Counted from the first letter of the stretch, positions 45,053 to 58,860 are shown. The stretch: 64,000 bases of DNA from Pestalotiopsis fici W106-1 (GCF_000516985.1 NW_006917099.1:1938685-2002684); one strand, 5' to 3'. Numbers and translations are program-made. The notes: generated by a model not told the origin, from the sequence alone.

Positions 45053-47635
45053 ATGCGCAACGCCGCGCTGGGCCAGGCCGCAGGGCCTCCGAGCTCGCGG
45101 CGAAAGCGTGCTACGGTCGCGTGCGAAAAGTGCCATTCCCGCAAGGTGAGATGCAATATCAGCACCAAGGGGTTCCCTTGCGCAAACTGCGAGCAGGACG
45201 GAGCTTCTTGTACAATCTTTCGTCCAAAGAGAACTCGGTATAGCCTCTTCTCGCCAAGGAAGCTTGCGCCGAGCCCGCGCTGACCGTGAGGCTCGCAGAA
45301 TTGGTATCGGTCTTTCACCCACATCTCGGACAACGCATGCAGAAAGCTCCAGTTCGCCTCTGCCACAAATGTCTTCTCTCCAGAGTTCAATGCTAGGGAA
45401 TGTGTCGCTTGCTGCTCAAAACCAGCCGCTGGTGTCGCCGCCCGAAAGTCATGGTAGGAGCATCGGGTGTCATCCGGGACAGGTTATCCCGAGCCCAATG
45501 CCAACCCAGACAGACGTGGACGATGGAAGCCCAGATGACCTTGTCAATCCTGGCTCCTTCAATGTGAGCCTCGAGGGCCAAGACGTTCAGGATGCAGTAC
45601 CCTTTTACGTCGGTATGCCACCATTCCAGCCATGAGACTACATGACAGTCACCTACCTTTTGGGCCGAGGTTTGACATTTCTCGATGTTGATAGGAAATG
45701 AGCAAGGCCTAGAACTCATGCTAGACATTTGCCGACCCGAGCGTCTAGAGCGTAATCACTTTGTAGTTCCCTACACTGCAGCAAAATCAACGAGACCAGA
45801 GGACATGTCGTACCTGCAGAACAATGGCGTGTTTGACCTACCACCAGAAAATCTTAGATGCGAACTACTGTGGCACTATGTGCATTACATACACCCCATG
45901 GTACCAATCGTCGATTTGAATAATCTTTTGCTCGATTGCGCGGCTGGCGGTCCGGTCAAGACCAGCCCGTTGCTTCTATGGAGCATGTTTTATGTCTCGG
46001 CAAGAGTTTGTACTCCAGAGAGGAATGAAAAGAACTATGTTGACTTTTTTTCTCCATTTTCTAGACTCTACCTCTTCCATTGGTCAAGGTGGCTGGTTTT
46101 CGATCCAACAAGGAAATGCAACATTCATTATATAAAAAGGCAAAGGTTGGTCTTGCTCGCATGTGCCTATGGATTAACAATACACATTTACTATTCTGGT
46201 AAAACTTTCAGCCTGACCGTTTCTAGTGCTTATACGACATGGATTTCGAAAAGAACAAAATCACACTCCTTCAGTCTCTCATCTTAATGTCCAACCGGTA
46301 TGCCGACACGGAGGACCGTACAGGGCCTTGGCATTGGATCGGGGTCGCCATTAGCCTTGGTCATACTATTGGCCTCCACCGCAATCCCTGCCTCGGAAAC
46401 TCTACAGGTCCGCAGCAGTCATATTTTGAAGCGCAAATGTCTCTATGGAAACGACTGTGGTGGAGTTGCTTCCACCGTGAAACATGGCTTGCGTTGAGCC
46501 ACGGGCGACCGATGAGAATTCATCCCGAAGATTGCGACATGCCAATGCCCGCAGCAGAAGACATGTGGGCAGGCACATCTCTGCTACCCGACGACATTCG
46601 ACAGAAATACATTCCAGGACCAGAAGACTGCGCTGCCTTTTCTCAAGTTCACCTTATCAACCTCGGCTTGTCCATTACTCTATCAAAACTCTTACGAGCG
46701 CATTACCGGCCAGGAAAGTCTCCATCAATTCAACAAATTAATACCGATGACGCCATGATTCAAGAGCATGCACAACCATGCCGAGAGTATTGCGAGCACT
46801 CGAATCCCCTCGTGCAAAATTATGCGTCCCATATCTTGATTCACTACGAGTACGTCCATTTCGCCTTCGCTTATTCTCTACCTACCTGTATCATGCTAAT
46901 CAATTCCACTGGCAGAGTTTTAATGATTATTCTCTACCGGCCATATCTTCTCAAGCTGCCCAGTTGTAATGGTACAATGAATCTTGAGGACTGGCAAGCT
47001 CTGGCGCTGAAAAAAGCAAAACTGGCTGCCGATAACATAAGCACCACTCTCAACAGGCTCACGGCGCTCGAGTTGATTAATCTCTTTGATTCTACCATGT
47101 AAGTGCCTTGATTGAGACATGAATACTACAAGTCACTAATAGCTTTAGTATTCTGGCCCTTAAGCCGGCAATGCAGATTTATCTGTTTCTCTCCACCTCG
47201 ACCAATACCTTTTACCAAAGACATGCCTTTCTCCAGCTTGAGTTTTACATGCTCGTTCTTCGCGAACTGCTTCCTAGTGCCTGGACAGCAAGAATGACCA
47301 TTGATCTCTTTAGAAAGGCCATGGGAAAGCTAGCAGCAAGACGAGGCCAGGCGACACAGCAATACGGCGATTCAGGATTTCTGCCCGAAAATCCTTCCAC
47401 CAGCACGGCAGATGAAAATTTTGCCATGCGAGGGAACTGGCCCCCCCTTCCCTGGCAGACTCCCGACGATTACATGATGGACAACATGACCGACTTGTCC
47501 ATTCCAAAGTGCGTTTCTACTACGCTACCCAATCCTTGACAGGCGAGAATGCTGACCTGCCACAACAGCCTGGGCGAGAGCTGGGACTTTGCACTGGAAA
47601 CCGTTCTAGACGAAACATTTGAATCAATCAACTGA
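45053..47635 (+). CDS. Zn(II)2Cys6 transcription factor
   Basis: Eight exons (45053-45237, 45299-45612, 45695-46005, 46065-46145, 46227-46849, 46916-47098, 47149-47508, 47569-47635) join in phase to 707 residues. The binuclear zinc cluster is CEKCHSRKVRC..CANCEQDGASC at about 24-53, followed by a basic linker. The middle is the fungal-specific regulatory domain: ELLWHYVHYIHPMVPIVD, KAKCLYDMDFEKNKITLLQSLILMS, WHWIGVAISLGHTIGLHRNP, LWKRLWWSCFHRE, MRIHPEDCDMPMP, LMIILYRPYLL. It resembles the CTF1-beta-like class. It should activate nearby or dispersed catabolic genes. Exon 3 ends at a weak GTTTGT donor, the least certain join. Confidence 0.88.
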
Positions 47636-48014
47636 ACCAAGAGATGGTTCATGAGGTGTATGACTCCATGCCCCAGAGAATAATTCAGTTCATTTGGCCC
47701 CCTTGCTGTTGGGATTTGGACTGCAATACTAGGGCAGCTATCAAAGGAAAATCGAGGACAGCCTCAAACTCGTACAGACGCAGACAAAGCGTTTGCTGCT
47801 AGGGTCGCTTCAGTGGGAAAACTTCATCTGGACGGGGAAAGCCGAGGATAGTTTTGTCAAGGCTGGTCTTGCCTTGATTCTTTTCAAGCCATGAAAGGAT
47901 TTTGAGAGTTTAAACTTATACCATGGCCAGTAACGGTTTGTAAGTGACCGCTGTAAGCCTTGGTGCTTTATTACGTCCGACGCCACGAAATGATCATTCC
48001 CCAAATGAGCATGA
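47636..48014. other. intergenic, where the front of the dehydratase should be
   Basis: No [4Fe-4S] cysteine segments or other N-terminal dehydratase sequence is readable here, so the downstream coding remnant has lost its front part rather than hiding it behind introns. Confidence 0.5.
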
Positions 48015-48863
48015 TTTAGACTCTGCGAGGATTACTTTCGTGCTGGCGGTTTACCTGCAGTAATGGCAGAGCTGCAAGAAGCAAACAAGCTGCACGGGAA
48101 TGTGACGACCTGTACTGGACGAACCCTGCGGCATGGCATTGAAAACAAGCATTCATGGGATCGGAGAACAATCCGAGCGTATAACCAACCTCTCAAGGAA
48201 AACGCTGGGTTTATACATCTCCAAGGTTCTCTGTTTGACTCTGCCATTATGAAGACCTTGGTCATTTCCGACGCTTTTCGAAAACGGTTCCTGCAAGATC
48301 CTGGGCATCTGAACACGTTTGAATGCAAAGTCAGGGTCTTTGATGGACCGGAAGATTATAACCAGCATCTGGACGACGAAGCCCCGGGCGAATCTGACCA
48401 AAACTTGGTTCTGGTCATGCACGGAGCAGGCCCCGTTGGCTATCCTGGCGCCCCAGAAGTGGTCAATATGCACGCTCCCGCCAGCCTGCTCAAGCTGGGG
48501 ATCCGTGAGCTGCCCTGCATTGGCGATGGGAGGCAATCAGGAACATCGGGCTCGCCCTCGATACTCCACGCCACGCCGGAAGCAGCCGCCGGGGGCAATC
48601 TTGCCATTTTGCGCAACGGCGACATGTTGCGCATCGACCTGGATGCAAGACGCGTGGACCTCCTCCTTACCAGTGAGGAAATACAGTCCAGGAGAGCAGA
48701 GATGGAGGACAAGATTAAACAACTGACGCCAGAGTGTCAGACGCCTTGGCGAGATATCTTTCGGAGGGAGACGACCCAGTTGGACCAAGGAATGGTGTTG
48801 AAAAGGGCCGTGAAATATCAGAGGATCGCGGATCAATGGCCTCTGCCGAGGCACAATCACTAG
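48015..48863 (+). pseudogene. truncated IlvD/EDD-family dehydratase (C-terminal part only)
   Basis: The open frame after a TGA at 48012 reads EDYFRAGGLPAVMAELQEAN, TGRTLRHGIENKHSW, KENAGFIHLQGSLFDSA, VRVFDGPEDYNQHLDD, MHGAGPVGYPGAPEVVNMHAP, GDGRQSGTSGSPSILHATPEAAAGGNLA and TPWRDIFRR to a stop at 48863: about the last 280 residues of a dihydroxy-acid / sugar-acid dehydratase. Intact members are near 580-600 residues, with cluster-binding Cys in the missing part, so this cannot be an active enzyme. The remaining frame has no internal stop, implying recent loss or retention of a stable fragment. An ATG at 48063 allows a 266-residue product. Confidence 0.8.
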
Positions 48864-49204
48864 ATGTGGTGCGACGCGAAATCTCTGTCCTTGTATCAAT
48901 CATGAGGTTGAGACGTGTGTAGGAGCTGTTCTGTTCATCTCGAGCCAGGTTGTGGCAGTGCTATGCGGTGGAGCGGTGATTGCATGGCCCCCAATGCGTG
49001 GCTGCCACGTTGGCCCAAGGCAGATTTTCCCTTGCTTCACCGCCGTATCGTGGGCGCTCATTCAACTCTATATGCAAGACAGTGGACCTCTAGAATAATT
49101 TCATGGCCCCGCTAAATTCAATCAATTCCCTCCGAGGCGGGCTTTATACTTGTAGTGACATCGTTGACATGGCTTCTAATAGCGACTCATCGTTCCTTTA
49201 GACC
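48864..49204. other. intergenic
   Basis: Short stretch before the orphan gene; nothing recognised. Confidence 0.4.
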
Positions 49205-52200
49205 ATGATTCCCAACCTCATTTCTGCGCCTATGCAGAATTCGGCCTCCATCGTCCATGTGAATCTCGATATATCATTATTCAAGTGTGAGGCGCCGCCC
49301 GAATTCCGTCCCATTGGCTCAGCGCTCACCCAACGACGCAAGGACGAGGCCGAACATGGGAAAATCCACGACATAGCGACCAAACTCGGTCGGCTGTTCA
49401 ACGATATTGTCCCTCCGACGCCAACACTGATCAAAGCCTATGGCTGTCGTGCCTCGGAAATCATGTCTAATCAAGCCATTAACCCGCAAGGCACTGACGC
49501 TGATGGATTCTTCAAGGATCATATTGGTGCTGATGCCCGATCCCTTTGGGCGGCTGCTACGTCGGGTCCTTCAGCAATCAGCATGCACTTGCTCGGCTGC
49601 ATGTTGGCAAAGGCATGGAGCCCTGCAGAGGCCACTGGACTATGGTTTGAGTTGGTGAGGGAAAGACAAAAAGAGATCAAGGCAACGGGCGGCCGAGGTT
49701 ACATGTATCGGGAGGTGGTGGAAGCGTCGCAACAAGAGATTGAAAGGTCCGAGTTGGCACAGTGGGACTCGAGCATGAGGGCCTGGCTTCGGAGGGCTGA
49801 GCAAACAAAGCGATCCCAACATTGCCAGTTCAACTTGATTGCCGGTAATATCAAGCTTCCTTGGACCGCGACTGGGACAACATACCAAAAGGTAATTCAG
49901 TCGTGGCTCAGGTCCATGAAGACCATGGAAGATCTCCTCAACAATTTGCCACAAGAAGCTACGGATAGATCACTGTTGCACTCCATTGAGTCATGGCATT
50001 TGTATCCCGATCTCCTTGTATTCCAAGGGACGGGCACAGTTCTAGTCCATCTCAATGATCCTCTGCTCCCAAGCTCGGCAATCCTGAGTCTTGGGCTCGA
50101 ATACACTGGACAGAGCAAACACGAGACAAACAGCTGGTCACTCGCATTGTCCCATTTGAGGCATTACGGATCGTCTGTCAAGGTCACGAGCCCCAGGAGC
50201 CAGCCAAGACTAACCATGTCCAAAGTCTGGCTGATTGCCTTGGGCAACATTTTGCGCCAGTGGCAAGTGGAAAACTCGAGGATCCCAGACGCCGTGGACT
50301 GGTTTCGCCAGCTAGGCAGTCTTTTACGACGATATCCTAGGGCGGAATCCAAAGCGCTCACATGGCTTTGGAGAATATCAGATGCATGCCACGAGGTCCT
50401 CGGTCAAGACGAGCCTGAAAAGGAGCATGATCTATCAGTCATCAAGTATGGCTATCGACGCGCAACACACTTTCTCGACAGCAATCCCATGTTTACTTTG
50501 CCATTTTTTGGCCTCTGCAATCCCCACTGCATGTCGGCCATCAAGGTTACGGGAGACATCAACCGGGGAGTGGCCTATTTGCGGGAAGCTTGCTCGAGTG
50601 TCAACATGACGGGCTTCAATGCAGCAGTTTGTTATAAAAAACCACTCGTCAAGGGCGTTACATACCACGAATGGGCCACGGTTCAATCCGGTCCGTGGCA
50701 GCACCACGACGGGACCGAGGGGAATGGTCACGTGCGATGGATATACTATGCTACCAAGGATGGCGCTGATTCGGCCAAGTATTCTCTTCAGTCGCTGCAG
50801 AACCGGAAAGCCGATATTGAACGCCTTGGAGAGGGTTGTTTCATTATCAATGATGCAAAGGAGCAGCCATCTGGGGAACACTTGGCGGATAATCAACATT
50901 TAACCTGGAAGAATCCACCATTCTTGTTTGCTGATGGATCTGGAGAAGCTCGAATCGATTCAGTCTCGCAAAATTCGGGAAATCTTGACTTTCAAGTCTG
51001 GCTAAAGGAGAAGACAACTTTGCCATCATCATTATCATCATCATCCACACTATCGTCATGGCAGTCCATCTCGATCGGTCTCAATGATGCACAAAAAACT
51101 GTCGGAAGTATCAGAGCAAGTACATGCTGGTTGCAGAGTCTCACGGCTACCAAGAATCTATTGGATCACCTATTTTCTATACTACAGGCAAGTAATGTGA
51201 TTCTCCCCGAATGGAAAAGGACACAAATCTAAATCAAGACTTAGGCAACATCAGAGTTTTCGTGGAAAAAGCCGACCCGCCAGGCTCTGGCTCTCGACTT
51301 GGACAACACCATAACTCAGGCAAATGACCAGGGATATGCATCGTACATCCTCATGAGTAATCACAACAAGCCGTCGACGCAATATCTTGCTTCTCTAAGG
51401 ATACTTGAGCTTGCAACGCACATATATGGTCAATTGCACACGGCCACCATATCTCCACGTATTGTCACGCTCAAATTGAATGATGCTCTCTGGATACCCG
51501 CTGGTCTGCGCGCATGCGTCGACTCGGGGGATGGAGAGTCTGTGCGGTACCAGTCGGCAGAAGACTGGGCCGTGGGCCTCACGAGAGCCCAGACCTTTGC
51601 GTGCATTGCCATGTTCGAGTCTGGTCGCTTCAATGTCGACCCTGGCCAGCTAGAAGAGGTTGTGGCTCTAGGCGCTGAAGATTCGTTATTCGTTGCCGGC
51701 ATCCTCCTTTCTGACCCCGGATCGTCGGATGCTGCATCGCAAGTACACCATTTGATTGGAAACACGGGCCACTCTGGCATGGTCTTGTTGGTGGCGCCAC
51801 TGGAGCCAATGGTCCGAGGAACCGCTTACGATCCGTATAGCGTCAAGCATCGGCCCTTTGATGGTAGACGTCTAGATGCTTTTGAAAACTCTTCACTTCA
51901 CTTGTCATTTACAGAGTGGAAGTTTCCAATCGAATGGCAGTGTACCGGGGAGATTGACCAGGAGCTCTTTCTGCTTGAATCAGTATTGTCAGTCAGGCAA
52001 GGAGGAAAAAGGATCGGAGATATCGATGTGCTTCAATTCGAGAGGAGTCCGTACATTGTCTTTGCCCCTCCAGACAGTTGCGCATGCAAGGACAAGGAAC
52101 ATTCAGTGCTGGGTGATGTTGTCAGCATCAACTCGTGGGATGAGCTGCTGGATCCCCCGGGAACTCCGAGCATTGTTCATGCGCATGGAAACTGGCCGGC

Positions 52201-52345
52201 AAGACTTGCCGTGGCAGCTTTGCTATCTCAGCTAGGAAAAGGTCACTGTATCGCAATCATGAAGGGGGGAAACGTGTGTTGGAGTTGCTTTCGGGAAGAA
52301 TTCTCAGTGCCTGAACCCCACATGCCAGAGTTCATAATAGACTAA
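49205..52345 (+). CDS. large conserved-looking fungal protein of unknown function
   Basis: Two exons (49205-51187, 51245-52345) give 1027 residues. I recall similar uncharacterised fungal proteins but no named domain. Features: LFKCEAPPEFRPIGSALTQRRKDEAEHG near the N-terminus, FFKDHIGADARSLWAAATSGPSAI, a GNGHVRWIYYATKDGADSAKYSLQ segment, a Ser-rich run (SSLSSSSTLSS) near residue 615, and in the second part LDNTITQAND, HLIGNTGHSGMVLLVAP, SSLHLSFTEWKFPIEW. No signal peptide or clear membrane segment is seen. The C-terminal 370 residues look like a separate domain. The join uses a GC donor (51188-51244). Its 3' end is 30 bp from the convergent permease 3' end. Confidence 0.8.
51188..51244 (+). 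other. GC-AG intron in the 1027-residue orphan gene
   Basis: 57 nt: CAG|GCAAGT at the 5' side, GACTTAG at the 3' side, phase 0. Reading through meets TAA within the intron. A GT nine bases later (AAT|GTGATT) is also in phase but is a much weaker donor and would leave a 48-nt intron. Confidence 0.65.
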
Positions 52346-52375
52346 AAGCTAGGTAACAAGAATAAGAATTATCCT

Positions 52376-54278
52376 CTACACATCATCAAGTCTTGGTCCA
52401 TGAAAATGTTTCCTGGCGTGTGCAAACCAATTGATACAGCCAAATAGAGCCATTACTGCTAAAACAGCGACGCCATAATCTGGAAAATTGTAAGCATGAC
52501 TCTTGTGAGATTGGAACAATGCACTTGCTCATATTGTCGCCCGTGGACGGTAGCGTGGTCGGAAAATCGTAGAATACGAGTGCCAGAACGGCCGTGGCGA
52601 CAGTCATGATATTCGCCACGTACCCCAGAGCGTTGGGTACGGCAAAGGCTCGATTCTTGGGCAGAATCTTGGCTGATCTCTTTCTAAACATGACGAGCGC
52701 TGCCGGGATGGCGTACGTCATGTGCTGTAGCGTCAAGCCCGTGCCGATTATTGCGTTGAAAGCCGATGTCGATCCGAGGTAGACGCAGCCAATGATGAAC
52801 ATGATGCCAAAGTTCACGAGGAGAGCATAGACTGGTACCTCTAGGTCTGGATGCACCCGTTTGATCAGAGTGTCTCCCCAGCATGCACTGTCGCGAGCAA
52901 ACGACCATGTCAGTCGCGACGCTGTTTGGTGTGCGCCGTTCAAGGCAAAGATGACTGCCAAGAGGAGTAGGCACAGGAAAAAGTTGGCAACTGTTCTAGA
53001 AGATGTCGCTTGATACCAAAGTTCATAGATTGGGACTCTAAGATTCAGTCAGAAAGCTGTCATGTGCTTTGGAATAGAGTCTAGACGAATGCTCCAACTC
53101 ACCCAGTACTCGTAGAAACGACCATTTCAAAGTCTTGCACGCAGTAGACCATGGCAATCATGAATGCAAAAGAAGTGACAAAACCAATGGTAATAGTACT
53201 TAGCAAGGCTCGCGGGATCACAATGGCGGCATTTGTGCACTCCTCGGCCAAGTGCAGGGCGCCGTCGATACCCGCGTACATGTAGTTGGGAGAGACGAGA
53301 CCAATCAAGAAGGCGACGGCATCCGAGTCCCAGCCACTGCCATTGAGCAAAGTGTTCCAGACAAAAGCAGACTCTTGGTATGTAGGAGCGCGCGCAACAC
53401 AAGTGATGAGGATTGCCGCAAAGCTGAGTATCGACACGGCCACTAGATCATGGTAAGCAGAAGGATCATCTAGTGCTTGGTTCAACGTTTAAACTTACGT
53501 GCCAGGGTATGTACCCAAAGAGTATGTTTGAGCACAAATATATTGTACAAAAGAACCAGCAGGTTGAATATCTGGTATAAAAGAAACACATGCCACGGCT
53601 GAGCAATATACTCGTCGTTGAAAAATGGTACCATGCCGAGGATGAGTTGCGGTCCAATGATGGCGATTCCGGAGCAAATGGTAATCCACGAAAAGACATT
53701 GACGGTCCCGCAAAAGTAGCTCTAGTCGGTCCGTGTCAGCCCACATCATGCTTGATACAAAGCACAAAACATACAAGACCGCGACTCAGTTTCTTGGGCG
53801 CCAAGATTGACGTCCAGTGATACTGCCCGCCCGCCGTCGGATAGACACTGGCGAGTTCTGCCAGCGTTATAGCACAGCAGCCGACGAGCAGGAACATGAC
53901 AATCGGGCCATAGATGAGAATAGCGGGACCTCCGAGGGTGATGGCCAGTGCTATAGTGGCAGCGATACCCGCCCAGCTGTTGCAGATGATCCAGCTTGCT
54001 GATATCGTCTCCCATAGCGTCATGGGTCGAGTACGATGGACATTACTCGACACATTGACACCTGTCAGACTGAGGATCTGACCTTGTTGGTTGGTCGTTT
54101 CTGTCCGGTGGGTTTAGTGCTGATTGCAAGGCTCGATTTGAGAGTTTTGCTCACGTAATTCCAAGTCTGGAAGGGCATGTTTGCCGTCTTGAGAGTATTG
54201 TCAATGATCCCACTTAGAACAGGAGGTATATCCAAAGTACATACCTGCGGATTTGCTCTTGATATCGCTACAAGACAT
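52376..54278 (-). CDS. amino-acid/GABA-type permease (APC superfamily)
   Basis: Seven exons (54278-54245, 54187-54155, 54100-53775, 53721-53499, 53442-53103, 53037-52529, 52479-52376) join in phase to 522 residues. The N-terminal cytosolic part ends at RTRPMTLWETISASWIICNSWAGIA. About twelve membrane segments follow, with LAELASVYPTAGGQYHWTSILAP, SYFCGTVNVFSWITICSGIAI, SPNYMYAGIDGALHLAEECTNAAIVIPRAL, TSRLTWSFARDS-type TASRLTWSFARDSACWG and VPVYALLVNFGIMF. This is the Uga4/GABA-choline branch of fungal permeases, importing amino acids or amines with protons. It is divergent from a monoamine oxidase, which suggests amine import. The last intron uses a GC donor (52480-52528). Confidence 0.92.
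52480..52528 (-). other. GC-AG intron in the permease gene
   Basis: 49 nt: exon ATG A, intron GCAAGTGCATTG...AATTTTCCAG. It gives NMNYGVAVLAVMALFGCINWF, the expected last membrane segment. No GT in the neighbourhood has the required phase 1. Confidence 0.8.
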
Positions 54279-54662
54279 TTTGTCCTGATTAAGAAAAGTG
54301 AACATGTGCCGGAATGCAACACCATTCAATCAAGGAGACAAGTCTTGCTAGGCAGCCTTTATAATGCACCTGCATTATTACACAGGAGATTAGCTATCTT
54401 TCCAACCTCTCATCGTCACCGTCACCGTTGAGATAACGAAAAGGCTATACCACATTGGCAGTTGGAAAATGTTCTCGGTCTGATATGCCATGAGCAAGGG
54501 GTATAGCATCCCGTGATGAGATGTAACCGATACTCATGGAAACGCCAAGATGACTTTCGCCAGGATGAATGTGGAATCTGTTCCTGGTCGTGTCTTGATA
54601 AACTCAAGTCAATGAAAGTTTGGCAAATTTCATCAGCTCAGAGAATAAGGCCGTCTTCTCCC

Positions 54663-54927
54663 TTTATTGCCCAGAACAGGTATGGCTGACTCGCCAGCCA
54701 GTGCCGTAGTGCCAGAAGCGGATCAGAGGTTTCTCACATTATTGCCCATATCAGGAATAGAGGATTGTGGGGAAGTGGGCATCTACGGGTATACTATCGT
54801 GAGCAACCCGGGAATGGTATTTAGGAGGCGATTTCTTGTAACCGAGTGTTTTGTATAGCATCTCACTTTATTGCCCAAAATTGGAAATTTCGTCTGATTG
54901 GTGATAAGCATCTCTCAATATTGACCA
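54663..54927 (+). repeat. four imperfect ~25-bp promoter repeats around TTATTGCCCA
   Basis: Cores: TTTATTGCCCA at 54663-54673, TTATTGCCCA at 54739-54748, TTTATTGCCCA at 54867-54877, and a weaker ATATTGACCA at 54918-54927. Flanks are also alike: a TCTC or TTCTC pyrimidine lead before the core and an A/T spacer followed by GG(A/T)A after it. Spacing is irregular (76, 128 and ~51 bp), as for dispersed regulator sites. Confidence 0.6.
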
Positions 54928-55024
54928 TTTTGGGAAGATTCCATAATAATAAAAGATCGTGGGAAAAGAATCGAGTGACGAGAATTTTCGTTCCTCTTGA
55001 CATAAATTAACCATTTACCCATAA

Positions 55025-56765
<1,741 letters not shown>

Positions 56766-57370
56766 AGTAGGGGAGGGAGTCCTGGGGCGATCCAACCGAC
56801 TCAGCTACCCTAACCTAGTTCAAAGTCAATATGTTGGTGGGCACCTGGACATTCTTTGGCCTGTTGAAACAATCGGATCATGACCCAGAGGTTATTGTCG
56901 ATGACTTGGTCAGAAAAGTCTTGGATTAATGTCGACATCAAGGCACTCTGAATGTATCAAGAGGTGCGAATTTCAAGACATGCCTACATCATGGATCTAT
57001 CTGTAGGTATACACAATATTTAGTGCACGAGTGATGAAACCTGGCAGTGAACTGGAGCATTGGATGCCACTAATAGGGCGCCAACTAGAACAGGTTTAGG
57101 GGTTGCTTGTTGCTCCATGGAGCTTCGGTAGCTTCCATTCGTCCACTGAAAAGCTCCACAATCCAGGCGACTCTTGGATACGGATGAAAAGTACCAGCCA
57201 ATTGATCTCGGCAGACCCTTCTTCATGTGCTCGAGACTTTTACTCAACCTCGAGCTGCAACATCAATCGACCTCTGGAGCTTCATTCTGCAAGAATTAAT
57301 CGTAGTGTATTATTTCTTTTCCCCGTAATAAACAATCAGTGTCAAGGCCCGCCAGTATGACCTACCGACA
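56766..57370. other. intergenic
   Basis: 605 bp between two plus-strand genes; nothing recognised. Confidence 0.4.
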
Positions 57371-58860
57371 ATGACCCCTCCAAAGACAAAAGGCTGTTTT
57401 CAGTGCTCGAGGCGTCGCATCATTTGCGATCTAGGCCAGCCTCACTGCAGAAAATGTAAACAAAAGGGACTCGAGTGCTCTGGTCTGGGTCGGATTCGTT
57501 TCGTTCCCGGTGTCGCATCCAGAGGAAAATTCAAAAACTCCCGAATACCGGCGATTCAACAGGTGTCAGAGGAGCAGCAAATACCAGCTCCAGCGCCCTG
57601 CAGTACCGTTGCGGGGCGCAGGGAAATCCTACTCGCAGTGCGTCCAAGTCACTCCGACACTGGTGAAAAGGACCCCGAATCCCCTTTGGCTCAAGAGGTG
57701 GATCTATTATTCAGTTCGCCTATAGCAGAACAAAGTCAAGGAGATGAAACTGCTTCCATTGCCATTCTCCAAAAGGCAGCTCAACAATTGTCGCAAGCCG
57801 TCTACCCAACCCCTCAAGCATGGCTTCCTCCGATAGGACATCATGCGCGAATGCTTCTATCACATTGTACGCAGCCAATTTACAGAACCCCAGAGGTTTT
57901 CCCGGTTAACATTTATTCCTAGTTTCAAACGCGGTCGCCCCAGTCATGGTTGTCATTGACGGTCTGAAGAATGGATATCGAGAGTTCATTCTACCATTGG
58001 CATGTCAAGACAATCTCCTTCAGCGCGCTGTCGGAGTCGTTGCAGCCCAACATCTCAGTCAATCGCAGCCACAGCTCAAGAGTGCCGCTGAAAAGGGCCA
58101 AAAGGCCATAATTGACCGATTGCAAAGAGATGCATTGAGCGGAACGTCGGTATTTACCACAACCACCTGGATAGCTCTCATTGTTCTTCTCGTCGGAGAG
58201 ACCATAAATCCAAGTTCGAGCTTTGCTCCGTTGCTGCGAATGTTGCTGCTTACAGCTCAAAATTGTAACGAGGATACAATTCCACGCGAATTGCATGACT
58301 TTTTGACTCAGCAAACCCACATGTAAGGCTTCTTTCAGGAATACAATTATGTACGCTTTATTGATCATTGCTGTAGGTTTGAGATTATTGCGCGTCCACA
58401 ACTCAGCGAGCAAGAAGGAGTAGAGATTATTTCCCAGTCGCTTTTCAATCGCCTTGACTGGATACCACACGATTTCCCCCCTGGTTCGGAACATAACCTA
58501 GCAGTCGAAATATCTCACAAGACTTTTGTGGAAGCATTTCAAATCTATCTCGGACGCGCCAAGGGCGATTCAACGAATACACATGCTTCAGTCAAGAAGC
58601 TGCGCAGCCTCGTATCCCAACTATCACCTTCCGCTCATGGAGCCCATGCCCTCGTCTGGCCTTGTTTCGTGGCAGCAATCGAAAGCGTCGATCCGGATGA
58701 CCGTGCCTTTTTTCTCCAGAGGCTGGCTCAGATCCATTCTAGAACAAGATTTGGCAATGTTCAAGCTGCGATTGACTCGATACCTCGAATATGCGATTTG
58801 AATGAGACTAGTAGCTGGACCTCGAGCCTCGCAGATGCCCTTCCAGTCTTGATCATGTAG
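57371..58860 (+). CDS. Zn(II)2Cys6 transcription factor near the amine-oxidase gene
   Basis: Three exons (57371-57866, 57923-58322, 58377-58860) join in phase to 459 residues. The zinc cluster CFQCSRRRIICDLGQPHCRKCKQKGLEC starts at residue 9, with no long N-terminal extension. After a disordered linker, the PF11951-like 'fungal-specific transcription factor domain' follows: LLSHFSNAVAPVMVVIDGLKNGYREFILPLACQDNLLQRAVGVVAAQHL, LFNRLDWIP, HALVWPCFVAAIESVDPDDRAFFLQRLAQIHSRTRFGNVQAAIDSI. Such factors often control adjacent catabolic or biosynthetic genes. It lies 600 bp after the monoamine oxidase in the same direction and is the natural candidate regulator of the permease/oxidase pair. Confidence 0.9.
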
